Assembly: GCF_037076465.1 (NCBI RefSeq)
Contig: NZ_AP028908.1
Location: forward strand, 1,302,001 to 1,366,000
Direction of reading: 5' to 3'
Source of the DNA: Pectobacterium araliae
GTDB lineage: Bacteria > Pseudomonadota > Gammaproteobacteria > Enterobacterales > Enterobacteriaceae
DNA: 64,000 nucleotides
Shown here: piece after piece, positions 39,123 to 49,248 of the stretch
How the letters are laid out: each line of letters starts with the position of its first letter
Position numbering within the stretch: position 1 is the stretch's first letter
Position numbers and translations under genes: made by a program
Notes under the pieces: generated by a model
What the model was told of the DNA's origin: nothing
Seen by the model: only the letters and a program-made list of their open reading frames with translations
Databases searched by the model: none

Positions 39123-40019
39123 TTAGTTGAGCGCTTTGTCATTTGGCGCGTTGAACAGCGCTTTCATTTCGTCTGACAGGGCAAAGTTCAGGTTAAGATC
39201 TTTTGGTGGAATCGGCTGTTTGAACCAGCGATCGAACCATTTTTCAGCTTCACCGGAGGTCTGGACTTCGGCGATCGTGTCATCAACCAGTTTCTTGAAT
39301 TGCGGATCGTCTTTACGCAACATGCAGCCGTAGGCTTCTTCAGATTGTGCCTTACCGACGATATCCCACTGATCGGCGCTTTTCGCTTTCGCGCGTTCGC
39401 CCGCCAACAGTGCATCATCCATCATAAAGGCGACTGCACGACCGCTTTCCAGCGTGCGGAAAGAGTCGCCATGGTCTTTCGCACTGATGATGCGCATCTT
39501 CAGTTGTTTTTCTTCATTCAGCTTATTCAGCAGAACTTCAGACGTTGTACCGGAGGTCACTACGACAGTTTTACCTGCCAAATCTGGGAAGTCTTTTACG
39601 CCGGAATCTTTTTTGGTTAACAGACGCGTACCGACAACGAAAATGGTATTAGAGAACGCGGCTTGTTTCTGACGCTCCAGGTTGTTGGTTGTTGAACCAC
39701 ATTCCAAATCGAATGTCCCGTTCTGTAACAGTGGGATGCGGTTTTGAGAAGTGATAGGGAGCAGTTTGACTTGCAGATTAGGCGCATCCAGTTTTTTCTT
39801 AATCGCGTCGACAATTTTGTCAGAGTAGGCCTGAGAATAGCCAACGACTTTCTGCGTATTATCGTAGTAAGAAAAAGGGACGGATGATTCGCGGTGGCCA
39901 ATGACGATCACGCCATTATCCTTGACCTTTTTCAATGTACCGGCCAGATCTTCAGCCTGAGCTACGCTGGCGGCGGTGCCAAGCAGAAGCAGTGATAATG
40001 CCAGTTTACGCATTTGCAT
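39123..40019 (-). CDS. gltI: Glutamate/aspartate periplasmic binding protein GltI
   Basis: A 298-residue periplasmic receptor for glutamate and aspartate. Signal peptide cleaves near SVAQA-ED (22/23). The mature protein contains GHRESSVPFSYYD, ITSQNRIPLLQNGTFD and ECGSTTNN, as in E. coli GltI (also called YbeJ). It is first in gltIJKL with a GGAG ribosome site. In E. coli it is repressed by the RNA GcvB. An NtrC-like palindrome lies 275 bp upstream. Confidence 0.97.
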   Translation of the reverse strand: MQMRKLALSLLLLGTAASVAQAEDLAGTLKKVKDNGVIVIGHRESSVPFSYYDNTQKVVGYSQAYSDKIVDAIKKKLDAPNLQVKLLPITSQNRIPLLQNGTFDLECGSTTNNLERQKQAAFSNTIFVVGTRLLTKKDSGVKDFPDLAGKTVVVTSGTTSEVLLNKLNEEKQLKMRIISAKDHGDSFRTLESGRAVAFMMDDALLAGERAKAKSADQWDIVGKAQSEEAYGCMLRKDDPQFKKLVDDTIAEVQTSGEAEKWFDRWFKQPIPPKDLNLNFALSDEMKALFNAPNDKALN

Positions 40020-40294
40020 GTTCTAACTCCTTTGCTGTCGTTACAGTGCAATAGTTATCGCGCTGTCATTACTAACCATATGGTTAATGTGCCCGTTATC
40101 TTCACGTTAACATCGTATCTGTGTCGCTGAATCACTCATGACACTTTGCTACTTCTCTGTGATAACGCTGCACCGTTAAGGCGCGAAGTTACTGTCTATA
40201 CAGTTAAAAAGTAGCTGATTGTAAATAGATTGAAATAGAAATGTTTGTTTTTTGCGATGTCCGCCGCACCAAATGGCAGCAATGTCAAAGGGTG

Positions 40295-40309
40295 GCACCA
40301 ATTTGGTGC
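40295..40309. promoter_or_regulatory. NtrC-like palindrome upstream of gltI
   Basis: GCACCAATTTGGTGC fits the NtrC consensus GCAC-N7-GTGC exactly. A weaker GCAC half (GCACCAAATGGCAGC) starts 29 bases away at 40266, about three helical turns. No matching sigma-54 promoter was found, so control by nitrogen limitation is only suggested. Confidence 0.4.
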
Positions 40310-40410
40310 GTTACTTGCCCCAATAGAGCACCTTACGCCGACGTAATATCCAAAAAAATACAGAAACAACCATTTACAAGGTAATAAGAGGCAAATACCG
40401 TGCCACAAAT

Positions 40411-40434
40411 AAAAAAAGCATGCAAAAGCATGCT
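40411..40434 (-). terminator. lnt operon terminator
   Basis: On the minus strand AGCATGC-TTTT-GCATGCT is followed by TTTTTTATT. Confidence 0.75.
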
Positions 40435-40458
40435 CTTAGGGAAGTGAGGAGGCGCTGA

Positions 40459-41988
40459 CTATCGGCGACGTAAACCAAAGAAAACGGCGGTGATACCGCC
40501 TAGCAGCGTAACGATCCAGAGCGGCCAGGAACCGAAGCGGGCATAAGGTGTTATTCCCGTTGCGGGAACGACCCGCGTGTCCAGCACTGCTCGTGTGAAC
40601 TGCGGCAGACTGGCGCTGACCTGGCCATCTGGTGTAATCACCGCGGTGACGCCGTTGTTGGTACTACGCACCAGAGGACGCCCTAATTCTAGCGCACGCA
40701 TACGCGCCATCTGGAAGTGTTGCCACGGGCCGATGGAGTGGCCGAACCAGGCATCGTTCGAGATGGTCAACAGCATATCGGTGTCTGGCCGGAAGTTATC
40801 ACGCACCTGTTGGCCTAAGATAATTTCATAACAAATGGCGGCGTTGAGCTTGAAGCCATGGACAGAAAGCTGTGGCTGAACATAGTCCCCTTGGCTAAAC
40901 GACGACATAGGAAGATCGAAGAACGGCGCCAGCGGACGCAGTAGCGTCTCCAATGGGACGAACTCGCCAAAAGGCACCAGATGATTTTTGTTGTAACGGT
41001 TCGTTGTGGGGTAGTGATACGGATTTTTATCGCCCAAAACGATCACTGAGTTATAAAAATCGGTTTTATTACCCTCACGCCGGATATCGACGATACCCGT
41101 AATCAGGCTGCTATTTCGGCTACGCAGGATATCGTCAATCTGCTTCAGATAGGCGCCCTGACGGCTTTCAATATCGGGAATAGCGGTTTCCGGCCAGATA
41201 ACGATGGGCGCTTTGTCCATATAGGGCAGGCTGTTATCCAGATAGATTTTCAGCGTGTTCAACAGCTCGTCTTGTTCCCACTTCATAGCCTGCGGGATAT
41301 TACCCTGTACCAGTGCGACATTAACGGCGCGTTCAGGTTGCAGGGTGTACCACTGCACGTTGCGCAGCGGCCATGATAAAACGAAAACGCCGATAGCAAT
41401 GGCCGCTGGTAGGATTTTTCGCTGGTTGATGGCATAAACGAGTAGCCCGCTGAGGCTCATCAGCAGGAAGGTAATGGTGTCGATACCCAGAAGGGGCGCG
41501 ATACCTTTCAGCGGGCCGTCAATTTGACTGTAGCCGAATTGCAACCACGGAAAACCGGTGAGCACCCAGCCGCGCAAAAATTCAGTTAGCTGCCAGAGCA
41601 CAGGGGCAGCAAGCGTCAGACGCCACAGCGTTGTTTTCGGCGACAGTCGTGAGAGCAAGGCAGAAAACAGCAGGGGATAGAGCGACAAATAGGCTGCGAG
41701 CAGGATAACCAGCGCAATATTGACAGAGCCCGGCATCCCGCCAAATTGCGCAATACTGACGTAAACCCAGTTAACGCCGCTGCCGAACAGGCCCAATCCC
41801 CAGCAAAACCCTATCCAGGCTGACTGGCGAGCGGTGCGGTTGAGCGTCAGCGCTTGTAGACCCATGAGCGAGATAATCGCCGCAGGCCAGAAATCAAAGG
41901 GAGAAAACGCCAGCGTGCCACAGACACCAAATAAGAGCGCCAGCAGGGCTTTAACCTGCTGGCGTTGTAGAAAAGAAGCGACAACCAT
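40459..41988 (-). CDS. lnt: Apolipoprotein N-acyltransferase Lnt
   Basis: A 509-residue inner-membrane enzyme that adds the third acyl chain to lipoproteins so that Lol can sort them. About six N-terminal helices are followed by a nitrilase-like periplasmic domain with a Glu-Lys-Cys triad: WPETAIPD (Glu), [11 protein letters not shown] (Lys) and [11 protein letters not shown] (Cys). The start at 41988 follows the family; the frame continues upstream into corC to 42078 without homology. It follows corC after 7 bases. Confidence 0.95.
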   Translation of the reverse strand: MVVASFLQRQQVKALLALLFGVCGTLAFSPFDFWPAAIISLMGLQALTLNRTARQSAWIGFCWGLGLFGSGVNWVYVSIAQFGGMPGSVNIALVILLAAYLSLYPLLFSALLSRLSPKTTLWRLTLAAPVLWQLTEFLRGWVLTGFPWLQFGYSQIDGPLKGIAPLLGIDTITFLLMSLSGLLVYAINQRKILPAAIAIGVFVLSWPLRNVQWYTLQPERAVNVALVQGNIPQAMKWEQDELLNTLKIYLDNSLPYMDKAPIVIWPETAIPDIESRQGAYLKQIDDILRSRNSSLITGIVDIRREGNKTDFYNSVIVLGDKNPYHYPTTNRYNKNHLVPFGEFVPLETLLRPLAPFFDLPMSSFSQGDYVQPQLSVHGFKLNAAICYEIILGQQVRDNFRPDTDMLLTISNDAWFGHSIGPWQHFQMARMRALELGRPLVRSTNNGVTAVITPDGQVSASLPQFTRAVLDTRVVPATGITPYARFGSWPLWIVTLLGGITAVFFGLRRR

Positions 41989-41995
41989 TGCCAAA

Positions 41996-42874
41996 TTATT
42001 CTTCCAATTTTGGTTGAGAGGCATTGTCAGGAATTCTGACATGAACCTGAATAATACGGCGACTGTCTGCCATCGCAACTTTAAACAGGTAACCTTCTAT
42101 GTCGATGGTTTCGCCACGAGCAGGAAGATGGCCGAAAGACTGCATGACCAAGCCACCGATGGTGTCGACTTCGTCATCGCTGAACCGTGTGCCGAAAGCC
42201 TCATTAAAATCTTCGATATCGGTTAACGCACGAACGGTGTAGGTCTGGCGGTTAAGCTGACGAATATCTCTGTCTTCTTCATCGTCATATTCGTCTTCTA
42301 TTTCGCCGACAATCAGCTCAAGAATATCTTCAATCGTGACCAGGCCGGATACGCCACCAAACTCATCAATGACAATCGCCATGTGATAGCGCAGTGAGCG
42401 GAACTCATTCAGCATCCTATCAACGCGTTTACTTTCCGGCACAACCACGGCGGAACGCAGAACTTTATCCATACTGAACGGTTCGGAGTCGCTGCGCATA
42501 AACGGCAGCAAATCCTTGGCCATCAGGATGCCTTCAATGTGATCTTTATCTTCGCTAATGACGGGAAAACGAGAGTGGGCGGATTCGATAATCACGTCCA
42601 GACACTCTTCCAACGTTTGATCGCGTTTGAGCGTAATCATCTGCGAGCGAGGGATCATGATGTCGCGTACACGCTGATCGGCGATATCCATGACGCCTTC
42701 GAGCATATCTCGTGTTTCAGGATCGATCAGTTCATTCTGTTCGGAATCCCGAATCAGAGTGAGTAAATCGTTACGATCTTTTGGCTCGCCGTGAAAAAGC
42801 TGATTAAGAATAAGAGAAAAGAAGCCCTTTTTGGGACTGGGTGCATCGCTGTTTTGGGAATGGTCGTCGCTCAT
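41996..42874 (-). CDS. corC: CorC/YbeX, CBS-pair and CorC-HlyC domain protein
   Basis: A 292-residue cytoplasmic protein with two CBS domains (about 70–190, [11 protein letters not shown] and [15 protein letters not shown]) and a C-terminal CorC_HlyC transporter-associated domain (about 205–285, [19 protein letters not shown]). It was linked to Mg/Co efflux with CorA; the E. coli homologue YbeX is also tied to ribosome homeostasis. It is in the ybeZ–ybeY–corC–lnt row, 127 bp after ybeY. Confidence 0.94.
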   Translation of the reverse strand: MSDDHSQNSDAPSPKKGFFSLILNQLFHGEPKDRNDLLTLIRDSEQNELIDPETRDMLEGVMDIADQRVRDIMIPRSQMITLKRDQTLEECLDVIIESAHSRFPVISEDKDHIEGILMAKDLLPFMRSDSEPFSMDKVLRSAVVVPESKRVDRMLNEFRSLRYHMAIVIDEFGGVSGLVTIEDILELIVGEIEDEYDDEEDRDIRQLNRQTYTVRALTDIEDFNEAFGTRFSDDEVDTIGGLVMQSFGHLPARGETIDIEGYLFKVAMADSRRIIQVHVRIPDNASQPKLEE

Positions 42875-43001
42875 GCGTTTTAATTAACATCACTCTTGTT
42901 AAAGGATTATTGCCAGCAACTGGAAGCGGCACAGTGGCTGATGTGTAAAGACAAATGCCCGATATCTTCCCGATCTCGGGCTATACAAAATGTATTTCTG
43001 T

Positions 43002-43481
43002 TTATTCGGTGAGGCCATCTTTTTCTGCAAGGTAGGGATCGGCATAACCCATGCCCTGCATAATTTCGGTTTCCAGCGCTTCCATTTCTTCGGCTTCGCT
43101 GTCTTCGATATGGTCGTACCCTAGCAGATGCAGGCTACCATGGACAACCATGTGCGCCCAGTGCTCTTCTACGGTTTTTTCCTGCTCGGTGGCTTCGTGC
43201 TCCACCACCTGACGGCAGATGATTAAATCGCCAAGCAGAGGAAGTTCGACTTCAGGCGGTGCCTCAAAAGGAAATGACAGCACGTTGGTCGGCTTGTCTT
43301 TACCTCGATAGGTGTTATTCAGGTCTTGGCTCTCAGCTTCATCTACGATACGGATGGTGATTTCAGCGACGTCCTGAAACTGTGGCAGAACGCCTTCCAG
43401 CCAGCGCTGAAAGTCTTTTTCTTCTGGTAGCCCTTGTGCTTGCTCGCTGGCGATTTGTAAATCCAGAATCACCTGACTCAT
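43002..43481 (-). CDS. ybeY: Endoribonuclease YbeY
   Basis: A 159-residue zinc ribonuclease for 16S rRNA 3'-end maturation and ribosome quality control. The zinc motif [12 protein letters not shown] (H-xxx-H-xxxxx-H) lies near residue 114–124. It overlaps the ybeZ stop by 4 bases, as YbeY and YbeZ act as partners. Confidence 0.96.
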   Translation of the reverse strand: MSQVILDLQIASEQAQGLPEEKDFQRWLEGVLPQFQDVAEITIRIVDEAESQDLNNTYRGKDKPTNVLSFPFEAPPEVELPLLGDLIICRQVVEHEATEQEKTVEEHWAHMVVHGSLHLLGYDHIEDSEAEEMEALETEIMQGMGYADPYLAEKDGLTE

Positions 43482-44536
43482 TTTTGCTCCTGATCGGATG
43501 CCGCTGCCTGCGCTTCACGCTTACGCTGTTCTGCTAAGGCGTCTTTACGTTTCTGTTCGGCATTTTCCCACGCTTCATAGGCATTCACAATCCGTGCAAC
43601 CACCGGATGGCGCACTACGTCCTCGCTGTGGAAAAAGTTAAAGCTAATTTCTTCCACATCGGCCAGCACTTCAATTGCATGGCGTAAGCCGGATTTCAGA
43701 TTTTTCGGCAGGTCGATCTGTGTGACGTCACCGGTGATAACCGCTTTTGAGTTGAACCCGATACGCGTCAGGAACATTTTCATCTGTTCGATGGTGGTGT
43801 TCTGGCTTTCATCCAGAATGATAAAGGCATCGTTCAGCGTGCGGCCACGCATGTAAGCCAGTGGCGCGACTTCAATTACGTTGCGTTCGATAAGCTTCTC
43901 GACGCGCTCGAAGCCCAGCATTTCAAACAGGGCATCATAAAGTGGGCGCAGGTATGGGTCGACTTTTTGGCTTAGATCGCCAGGTAGGAAGCCCAGCTTT
44001 TCGCCAGCTTCGACTGCCGGGCGCGTTAACAGAATTCGGCGAATATCCTGACGCTCCAACGCATCTACGGCGGCAGCGACAGCTAAGTAGGTTTTCCCCG
44101 TTCCCGCTGGGCCAACGCCGAACGTAATGTCGTGAGCGAGGATGTTGGCGACATACTGCGCCTGATTCGGCGTGCGCGGTTTGATCACACCGCGTTTGGT
44201 GCGAATATTGACCACTTTGCCATAGTCAGGAACGTGTTCCACAGACTGCTCCAGCACGCGAGATTCTTTAATCGCAAGGTGAATTTGCTCAGGATCGATA
44301 TCACCGATGACACCACGTACCGGCGCAGTATCAACATACAGACGTTGCAGGATATCGGCGGCAGCTTGCGTCAACAGGCTTTTGCCAACCAGTTTGAACT
44401 GATTGTCTCGGCGATTGATCTCGATGCCTAAGCGGCGCTCTAGCTGTTTAATATTGTCATCAAACGGACCGCAAAGGCTGAGCAGGCGTTGGTTATCAGC
44501 GGGTTCAAGGGCAATCTCTTGTGTCGTTACGTTCAA
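43478..44536 (-). CDS. ybeZ: PhoH-like ATPase YbeZ
   Basis: A 352-residue PhoH-family ATPase partner of YbeY. Walker A is [13 protein letters not shown] (about 141–153); Walker B is [13 protein letters not shown] choose the TTG at 44536 as start because AAGAGGA lies 5 bases upstream and the product then begins like E. coli YbeZ; the ATG-like start at 44584 would add 16 unsupported residues. The C-terminus is Lys/Glu/Gln-rich. First gene of the ybeZ–ybeY–corC–lnt operon. Confidence 0.92.
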   Translation of the reverse strand: MNVTTQEIALEPADNQRLLSLCGPFDDNIKQLERRLGIEINRRDNQFKLVGKSLLTQAAADILQRLYVDTAPVRGVIGDIDPEQIHLAIKESRVLEQSVEHVPDYGKVVNIRTKRGVIKPRTPNQAQYVANILAHDITFGVGPAGTGKTYLAVAAAVDALERQDIRRILLTRPAVEAGEKLGFLPGDLSQKVDPYLRPLYDALFEMLGFERVEKLIERNVIEVAPLAYMRGRTLNDAFIILDESQNTTIEQMKMFLTRIGFNSKAVITGDVTQIDLPKNLKSGLRHAIEVLADVEEISFNFFHSEDVVRHPVVARIVNAYEAWENAEQKRKDALAEQRKREAQAAASDQEQK

Positions 44537-44747
44537 ATTATTCCTCTTGAGCGTTACTGTGCTGGCTCCATCCTGCCCGCACAAAGTGAACAGTAGTCAG
44601 ACGGTCTGATGTGTCCGCCCTATGAGTGAATTATTCATCGTGAATGCCCGATGGTGCAAGTCACAATCATGATATTGGGATGCCGCCTCGCAAAAGCAAA
44701 TGTAAGCGGCATGAAATTGAAACGGATTATTGGTGTAACAGCCTGCC

Positions 44748-44776
44748 ATAAAAAATGGGTGGCAAAGCCACCCACA
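44748..44776 (-). terminator. miaB terminator
   Basis: On the minus strand TGGGTGGC-TTT-GCCACCCA followed by TTTTTT. Confidence 0.85.
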
Positions 44777-44802
44777 ATAATATTCGAGCGAATGAACGTT
44801 GA

Positions 44803-46227
44803 TTACGGTTGGTAGAACCCGACACCGATCTCGTTTTCTTTACGAGTGCGCGCAATCACGGAAGACGGTGATTCATGTACGCGCAGATCCATTTGATCTT
44901 CGGTGCGTACCACGATGCCACGCAATGAGTTGGTATAAACATCAACGATTTCGACATCGACGAATTTACCGATCATGTCCGGCGTACCTTCGAAGTTGAC
45001 GACGCGGTTGTTTTCCGTACGGCCAGACAGTTCCATCACGCTCTTACGTGAGGTGCCTTCCACCAGAATACGCTGGACGGTGCCTAGCATGAGGCGACTA
45101 AATCGCATTGCTTGCTGGGTGATGCGTTCTTGCAGAAGATACAGACGCTGTTTTTTCTCTCCTTCCGGCACATCATCAACCATATCCGCAGCCGGCGTTC
45201 CCGGACGAGCGGAATAGACAAAGCTGTAGCTCATGTCGAAATTCACATCGGCAATCAACTTCATCGTCTGTTCAAAGTCAGCCTGCGTTTCGCCAGGGAA
45301 ACCGACGATAAAATCAGAACTGATCAGGATACCCGGACGCGCATTGTGCAGTTTACGGATGATAGCTTTGTATTCCAATGCGGTATGGCGGCGCTTCATC
45401 ATCGTCAATACGCGGTCAGAGCCGCTTTGCACTGGCAAATGCAGGAAGCTGACTAATTCCGGCGTGTCTTCATAAACGCTGATAATATCGTCTGTGAATT
45501 CAATCGGATGGCTGGTGGTAAAGCGAACACGGTCGATCCCGTCAATGGCGGCGACCAGACGCAGCAGCTCAGCAAAAGAGCAGATTTCACCGTCATAGGT
45601 TTCACCGCGATAGGCATTAACGTTTTGTCCTAAGAGGTTAACTTCACGCACGCCTTGCGCGGCCAACTGAGCGATTTCGAACAACACATCATCGCACGGG
45701 CGGCTGACTTCTTCGCCGCGGGTATAAGGCACCACGCAGAATGTGCAGTATTTATTACAGCCTTCCATGATGGAGACGAAGGCCGTCGGCCCATCGGCGC
45801 GTGGTTCTGGCAGGCGGTCGAATTTTTCGATTTCAGGGAAACTGATATCAACGATGGGGCTACGCGTGCCCTGAACGTGATTAATCATTTCCGGCAGGCG
45901 ATGCAGGGTTTGCGGACCAAAAATAACGTCAACGTAGTGCGCACGTTCACGAATATGTGCACCTTCCTGCGAGGCAACACAGCCACCGACACCAATAATC
46001 AGGTTCGGATTAAGATCTTTCAGCGCTTTCCAGCGACCAAGTTGATGGAAGACCTTTTCCTGCGCCTTTTCACGGATCGAACAGGTATTGAGCAGCAGAA
46101 CATCGGCTTCTTCAGCGATTTCAGTCAGCTCATAGCCGTGCGTACTTCCCAGTAAATCAGCCATTTTTGATGAATCGTACTCATTCATCTGACAGCCCCA
46201 GGTTTTAATATGCAGTTTTTTTGTCAT
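44803..46227 (-). CDS. miaB: tRNA-2-methylthio-N6-dimethylallyladenosine synthase MiaB
   Basis: A 474-residue radical-SAM methylthiotransferase. It converts i6A37 to ms2i6A37 in tRNAs reading UNN codons. The N-terminal UPF0004 domain has three cluster Cys ([27 protein letters not shown]); the SAM cluster is CNKYCTFC (about 157–164); a TRAM domain lies at about 380–440. Divergent from ubiF. Confidence 0.97.
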   Translation of the reverse strand: MTKKLHIKTWGCQMNEYDSSKMADLLGSTHGYELTEIAEEADVLLLNTCSIREKAQEKVFHQLGRWKALKDLNPNLIIGVGGCVASQEGAHIRERAHYVDVIFGPQTLHRLPEMINHVQGTRSPIVDISFPEIEKFDRLPEPRADGPTAFVSIMEGCNKYCTFCVVPYTRGEEVSRPCDDVLFEIAQLAAQGVREVNLLGQNVNAYRGETYDGEICSFAELLRLVAAIDGIDRVRFTTSHPIEFTDDIISVYEDTPELVSFLHLPVQSGSDRVLTMMKRRHTALEYKAIIRKLHNARPGILISSDFIVGFPGETQADFEQTMKLIADVNFDMSYSFVYSARPGTPAADMVDDVPEGEKKQRLYLLQERITQQAMRFSRLMLGTVQRILVEGTSRKSVMELSGRTENNRVVNFEGTPDMIGKFVDVEIVDVYTNSLRGIVVRTEDQMDLRVHESPSSVIARTRKENEIGVGFYQP

Positions 46228-46454
46228 CGACTTGCCATTACTCAGTGCGGATAAGAAAGATTCCCCTCATTTGGGCGGGGTATTGTAATCGTTCGCTGAC
46301 GTTGTGACCAGCGCCGGAAACCACGCTGATTTGATAACCCCTTACTTTCTATAAAAACGCGGCTTTTCTGAAAAGTTACCCGCAAATCCAGTACACTATT
46401 TTCATGCATTTTTACTGGTGTGAATAAACCAGAACCAGAGAGGATAAAGCCAAT

Positions 46455-47621
46455 ATGCATTACGATGCGATTGTGGTTGGCGGTGGCATGGTCGGTGCGG
46501 CCGCCGCGCTTGGGCTGGCACAGCAAGGGTTTCAGGTTGCAGTGGTTGAGCAGGAAATGCCGACGCCGTTTGATGCCGCCAGTCCGCCAGATTTACGGAT
46601 CTCGGCGATTGGCTATGCGTCGGTTGCGTTATTGAAAGAGCTGGGAGCATGGCAGCGAGTACAGCAGATGCGCAGTGCGCCCTACCGCCGGTTGGAAACC
46701 TGGGAATGGGCGAATGCCAGAGTCATTTTTGATGCTGCCGACATTCACCTGCCCGAACTGGGTTTTATGGTGGAAAATCGCGTGCTGCAACTGGCGCTCT
46801 GGGAAAGTTTGCAGGAAGAGGATCGCTGCCAATGCTATTGCCCGGCTACGCCGCAGAACCTGCAACGCACAGATAATGGCTGGTGTTTACAGCTTGCTGA
46901 CGGGCAGACACTGACGGCTGCGCTGGTGATGGGTGCCGATGGCGCGAATTCTCAAGTTCGGCAGTGGGCGGGGATTGGTATCAGCGGCTGGCAGTATCGT
47001 CAGTCTTGTATGTTGATCGGCGTAGAGACCTCGCAACCGCAGCAGGATGTAACCTGGCAGCAGTTCACGCCGAGTGGCCCGCGTGCATTTTTACCGCTGT
47101 TTGAGCAATGGGGATCGCTGGTGTGGTATGACAGCCCGCAACGTATTCGCCAGCTTCAGGCGATGCCGCTTGTACAGCTGGATAAAGAAATTGCGGCCGC
47201 GTTTCCTGAGCGATTGGGCACGGTCAAGGCGCTCTCCGCCGGATCATTTCCGCTGGTCAGACGCCATGCGCAAACTTATATCAAGCCCGGTTTGGTACTG
47301 TTGGGCGATGCTGCGCATACCATTAATCCGCTGGCGGGACAGGGCGTTAATCTCGGATATCGTGACGTTGAGGCGCTGCTGGATGTGTTGATCAACGCAC
47401 GTAATGCGGGGGAAGAATGGGCTTCTGAGCGCGTGTTACGCCGTTATCAGTGCCGCCGTATGCCGGACAACCTGATGATGCAAAGCGGGATGGATTTATT
47501 CTATAACGCATTCAGTAACGCGCTACCGCCGCTGAGCTTTGCACGCAATATGGCGCTGATGGTCGCACAGCGCGCTGGTGTGTTAAAACAGCGCGCCTTG
47601 AAATATGCCATTGGTGTTTGA
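46455..47621 (+). CDS. ubiF: Ubiquinone biosynthesis hydroxylase UbiF
   Basis: A 388-residue FAD monooxygenase that hydroxylates the ring at C6 in aerobic ubiquinone synthesis. The N-terminal Rossmann motif is VVGGGMVGAAAALGLAQQG; the second FAD motif GDAAHTINPLAGQGVNLGY lies near 285–303. The place between miaB and the tRNA cluster is that of ubiF in E. coli and separates it from the paralogues ubiH and ubiI. Ribosome site GAGAGGA. Confidence 0.95.
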   Translation: MHYDAIVVGGGMVGAAAALGLAQQGFQVAVVEQEMPTPFDAASPPDLRISAIGYASVALLKELGAWQRVQQMRSAPYRRLETWEWANARVIFDAADIHLPELGFMVENRVLQLALWESLQEEDRCQCYCPATPQNLQRTDNGWCLQLADGQTLTAALVMGADGANSQVRQWAGIGISGWQYRQSCMLIGVETSQPQQDVTWQQFTPSGPRAFLPLFEQWGSLVWYDSPQRIRQLQAMPLVQLDKEIAAAFPERLGTVKALSAGSFPLVRRHAQTYIKPGLVLLGDAAHTINPLAGQGVNLGYRDVEALLDVLINARNAGEEWASERVLRRYQCRRMPDNLMMQSGMDLFYNAFSNALPPLSFARNMALMVAQRAGVLKQRALKYAIGV

Positions 47622-47645
47622 TTGATGATAGTGGGGACGCCGCCG

Positions 47646-48260
47646 TTACTGCACTGGCTCGGCGGTGAAGATAATATCGGTGTCCTCATTGGTTGTTGTT
47701 GTAAAGCGAACCTTTCCTACCTGCCGAACGCCTTTACCTGAGGTCTGGCTATCCTGAAGCAGGCCGAACATCATCTCGGTGACCTCAGGGCTTTCAAGAT
47801 TGTTCTCGTCCAATAGTGCAGAAAGCGCGGCTGTGATGATTTGCAAATTCTGTCTTGTCGCTTCGGCGGATTCTGATGTGGCGCTGAGTAGTACGAGTCC
47901 ATTAAGCTGTTGGCTTGTACTCTCTACCGACCCAATTAATCCAACATGCTCGTTAAAAATGTGTTGAAAGTCATCGACAGATGTTCCCTTTTCCAGATTA
48001 ATGGTCAACTTGAGAGGGATATTGAGTTTCGTCAGATTGGCATTCATTCGGTCAGCGAACGTTTGCGACGACATCGTGAAAGCAGGGGCGCTGGCGGCAT
48101 AAGTTTGTGTAATGAAGCAAAACAGCAGCGCTACGCTGAGTAGCAGCTTGCTCAATTGCGCACGTATGACAGACCATCGCGATTGGCCGACGTCATTTTG
48201 CTGTGGCTGCACAACGTGGCTGAAATCATGAGTCACAGAGGATGTAGATAAAACCTTCAT
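47646..48260 (-). CDS. Hypothetical exported or membrane-anchored protein
   Basis: A 204-residue protein that I cannot assign. A hydrophobic helix at about residues 36–54 (LLLSVALLFCFITQTYA) ending in TYA-AS looks like a late signal peptide or anchor. The rest is soluble, rich in Thr and Ser, with no Cys in the mature part and no known motif. The ATG at 48260 is preferred over one at 48308 because AAAGGGCGAG precedes it. It is convergent with ubiF and lies just behind the tRNA operon terminator; E. coli has nothing comparable here. Confidence 0.65.
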   Translation of the reverse strand: MKVLSTSSVTHDFSHVVQPQQNDVGQSRWSVIRAQLSKLLLSVALLFCFITQTYAASAPAFTMSSQTFADRMNANLTKLNIPLKLTINLEKGTSVDDFQHIFNEHVGLIGSVESTSQQLNGLVLLSATSESAEATRQNLQIITAALSALLDENNLESPEVTEMMFGLLQDSQTSGKGVRQVGKVRFTTTTNEDTDIIFTAEPVQ

Positions 48261-48348
48261 GCTCGCCCTTTTAGGAAAATCGAATGATTGATTGGGATAT
48301 GTTAGCACCAGACTATGCTAATAACAGACGATGTTAATACCAGACATA

Positions 48349-48388
48349 ACAAAACGGGGCGACATCTTTCGATTGTCGCCCCGTTTCT
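48349..48388 (-). terminator. Terminator of the tRNA operon
   Basis: On the minus strand AAACGGGGCGACA-...-TGTCGCCCCGTTTT, a strong GC-rich stem with short T-run, 23 bases behind the last tRNA. Confidence 0.85.
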
Positions 48389-48410
48389 GAGCTATTTTAC
48401 GAGCTTTATT

Positions 48411-48485
48411 TGGCTGGGGTACGAGGATTCGAACCTCGGAATGCCGGAATCAGAATCCGGTGCCTTACCGCTTGGCGATACCCCA
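48411..48485 (-). tRNA. glnV: tRNA-Gln (CTG)
   Basis: A 75-nt tRNA with CCA encoded, anticodon CTG in GATTCTGATTC, and GGTTCGAATCC in the T arm. It reads CAG. It is the last of six tRNAs in the operon (Met-Leu-Gln-Gln-Met-Gln). Confidence 0.95.
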
Positions 48486-48491
48486 AAAATG

Positions 48492-48568
48492 TGGTGGCTA
48501 CGACGGGAATCGAACCTGTGACCCCAGCATTATGAGTGCTGTGCTCTAACCAGCTGAGCTACGTAGCC
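48492..48568 (-). tRNA. metU: tRNA-Met (CAT), elongator
   Basis: A 77-nt tRNA starting GGCTACGTAGCTC, anticodon CAT in ACTCATAATG, encoded CCA. It is identical to the first tRNA of the operon (48953–49029). Confidence 0.95.
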
Positions 48569-48622
48569 AAATGTACTGCTATTGTTACTGCATTTCAACA
48601 AAATCTTCTACTATCAAGTAGA

Positions 48623-48697
48623 TGGCTGGGGTACCTGGATTCGAACCAGGGAATGCTGGTATCAAAAACCAGTGCCTTACCGCTTGGCGATACCCCA
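48623..48697 (-). tRNA. glnW: tRNA-Gln (TTG)
   Basis: A 75-nt tRNA, anticodon TTG in GTTTTTGATAC, encoded CCA. It differs from the copy at 48731 by one stem pair in the anticodon arm (CTGGT...ACCAG versus CCGGT...ACCGG). Confidence 0.95.
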
Positions 48698-48730
48698 ACA
48701 GAACAACAATTTTTAGCATGTATTATGAAA

Positions 48731-48805
48731 TGGCTGGGGTACCTGGATTCGAACCAGGGAATGCCGGTATCAAAAACCGGTGCCTTACCGCTTGGCGATA
48801 CCCCA
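48731..48805 (-). tRNA. glnU: tRNA-Gln (TTG)
   Basis: A 75-nt tRNA with TTG anticodon and encoded CCA, the second of the tandem glutamine pair. Confidence 0.95.
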
Positions 48806-48861
48806 ATCACTACAAAACACTAACAGGCTTCGAAAAGCGATGTTAAGCCGAAAAAATAACA

Positions 48862-48946
48862 TGGTGCGGGAGGCGAGACTTGAACTCGCACACCTTGCGG
48901 CGCCAGAACCTAAATCTGGTGCGTCTACCAATTTCGCCACTCCCGC
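48862..48946 (-). tRNA. leuW: tRNA-Leu (TAG)
   Basis: An 85-nt class II tRNA beginning GCGGGAGTGGCGAAATTGG, anticodon TAG in GATTTAGGTTC, long variable arm, encoded CCA. Reads CUN codons. Confidence 0.95.
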
Positions 48947-48952
48947 AAAAGA

Positions 48953-49029
48953 TGGTGGCTACGACGGGAATCGAACCTGTGACCCCAGCATTATGAGTGC
49001 TGTGCTCTAACCAGCTGAGCTACGTAGCC
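48953..49029 (-). tRNA. metT: tRNA-Met (CAT), elongator
   Basis: A 77-nt tRNA, first in the operon, about 38 bases downstream of a strong promoter. Confidence 0.95.
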
Positions 49030-49067
49030 ATCTTTTCCGCGTCACCTTCATCGGCGTTGCGGGGCGC

Positions 49068-49096
49068 ATTATGCGTAGTTGGCCTAATTGCGTCAA
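49068..49096 (-). promoter_or_regulatory. Strong stringent-type promoter of the tRNA operon
   Basis: On the minus strand TTGACG (49096–49091), a 17-bp spacer and CATAAT (49073–49068), followed by the GC-rich discriminator GCGCCCCGC. Such discriminators make stable-RNA promoters sensitive to ppGpp. Confidence 0.85.
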
Positions 49097-49248
49097 CTAG
49101 TTTTTTCCCGAAAAGTGTCCTCAGTGTACCGTTTGTTTGGGTTGTGAACAGTATGGTGAGAAAAGCGCCAAAAAGCACGAAATCCCAGTCAATTAAGCGT
49201 ACAAAAACGAGCCATGAAAGGCCCGTTGATTGACGAAATTAAATCAAA

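Larger units (their letters stand above)
40020..40458. other. Intergenic region upstream of gltI
   Basis: A 439-bp gap between gltI and lnt, both minus-strand. It holds the lnt terminator (40411–40434), an NtrC-like palindrome (40295–40309) and the gltI promoter area. No gene is visible. Confidence 0.6.

Noticed and set aside
48536..48846. Repetitive reading frames with SNQGMPVSKTGALPLG
   Set aside because: They are translations of tandem tRNA-Gln genes, not proteins.
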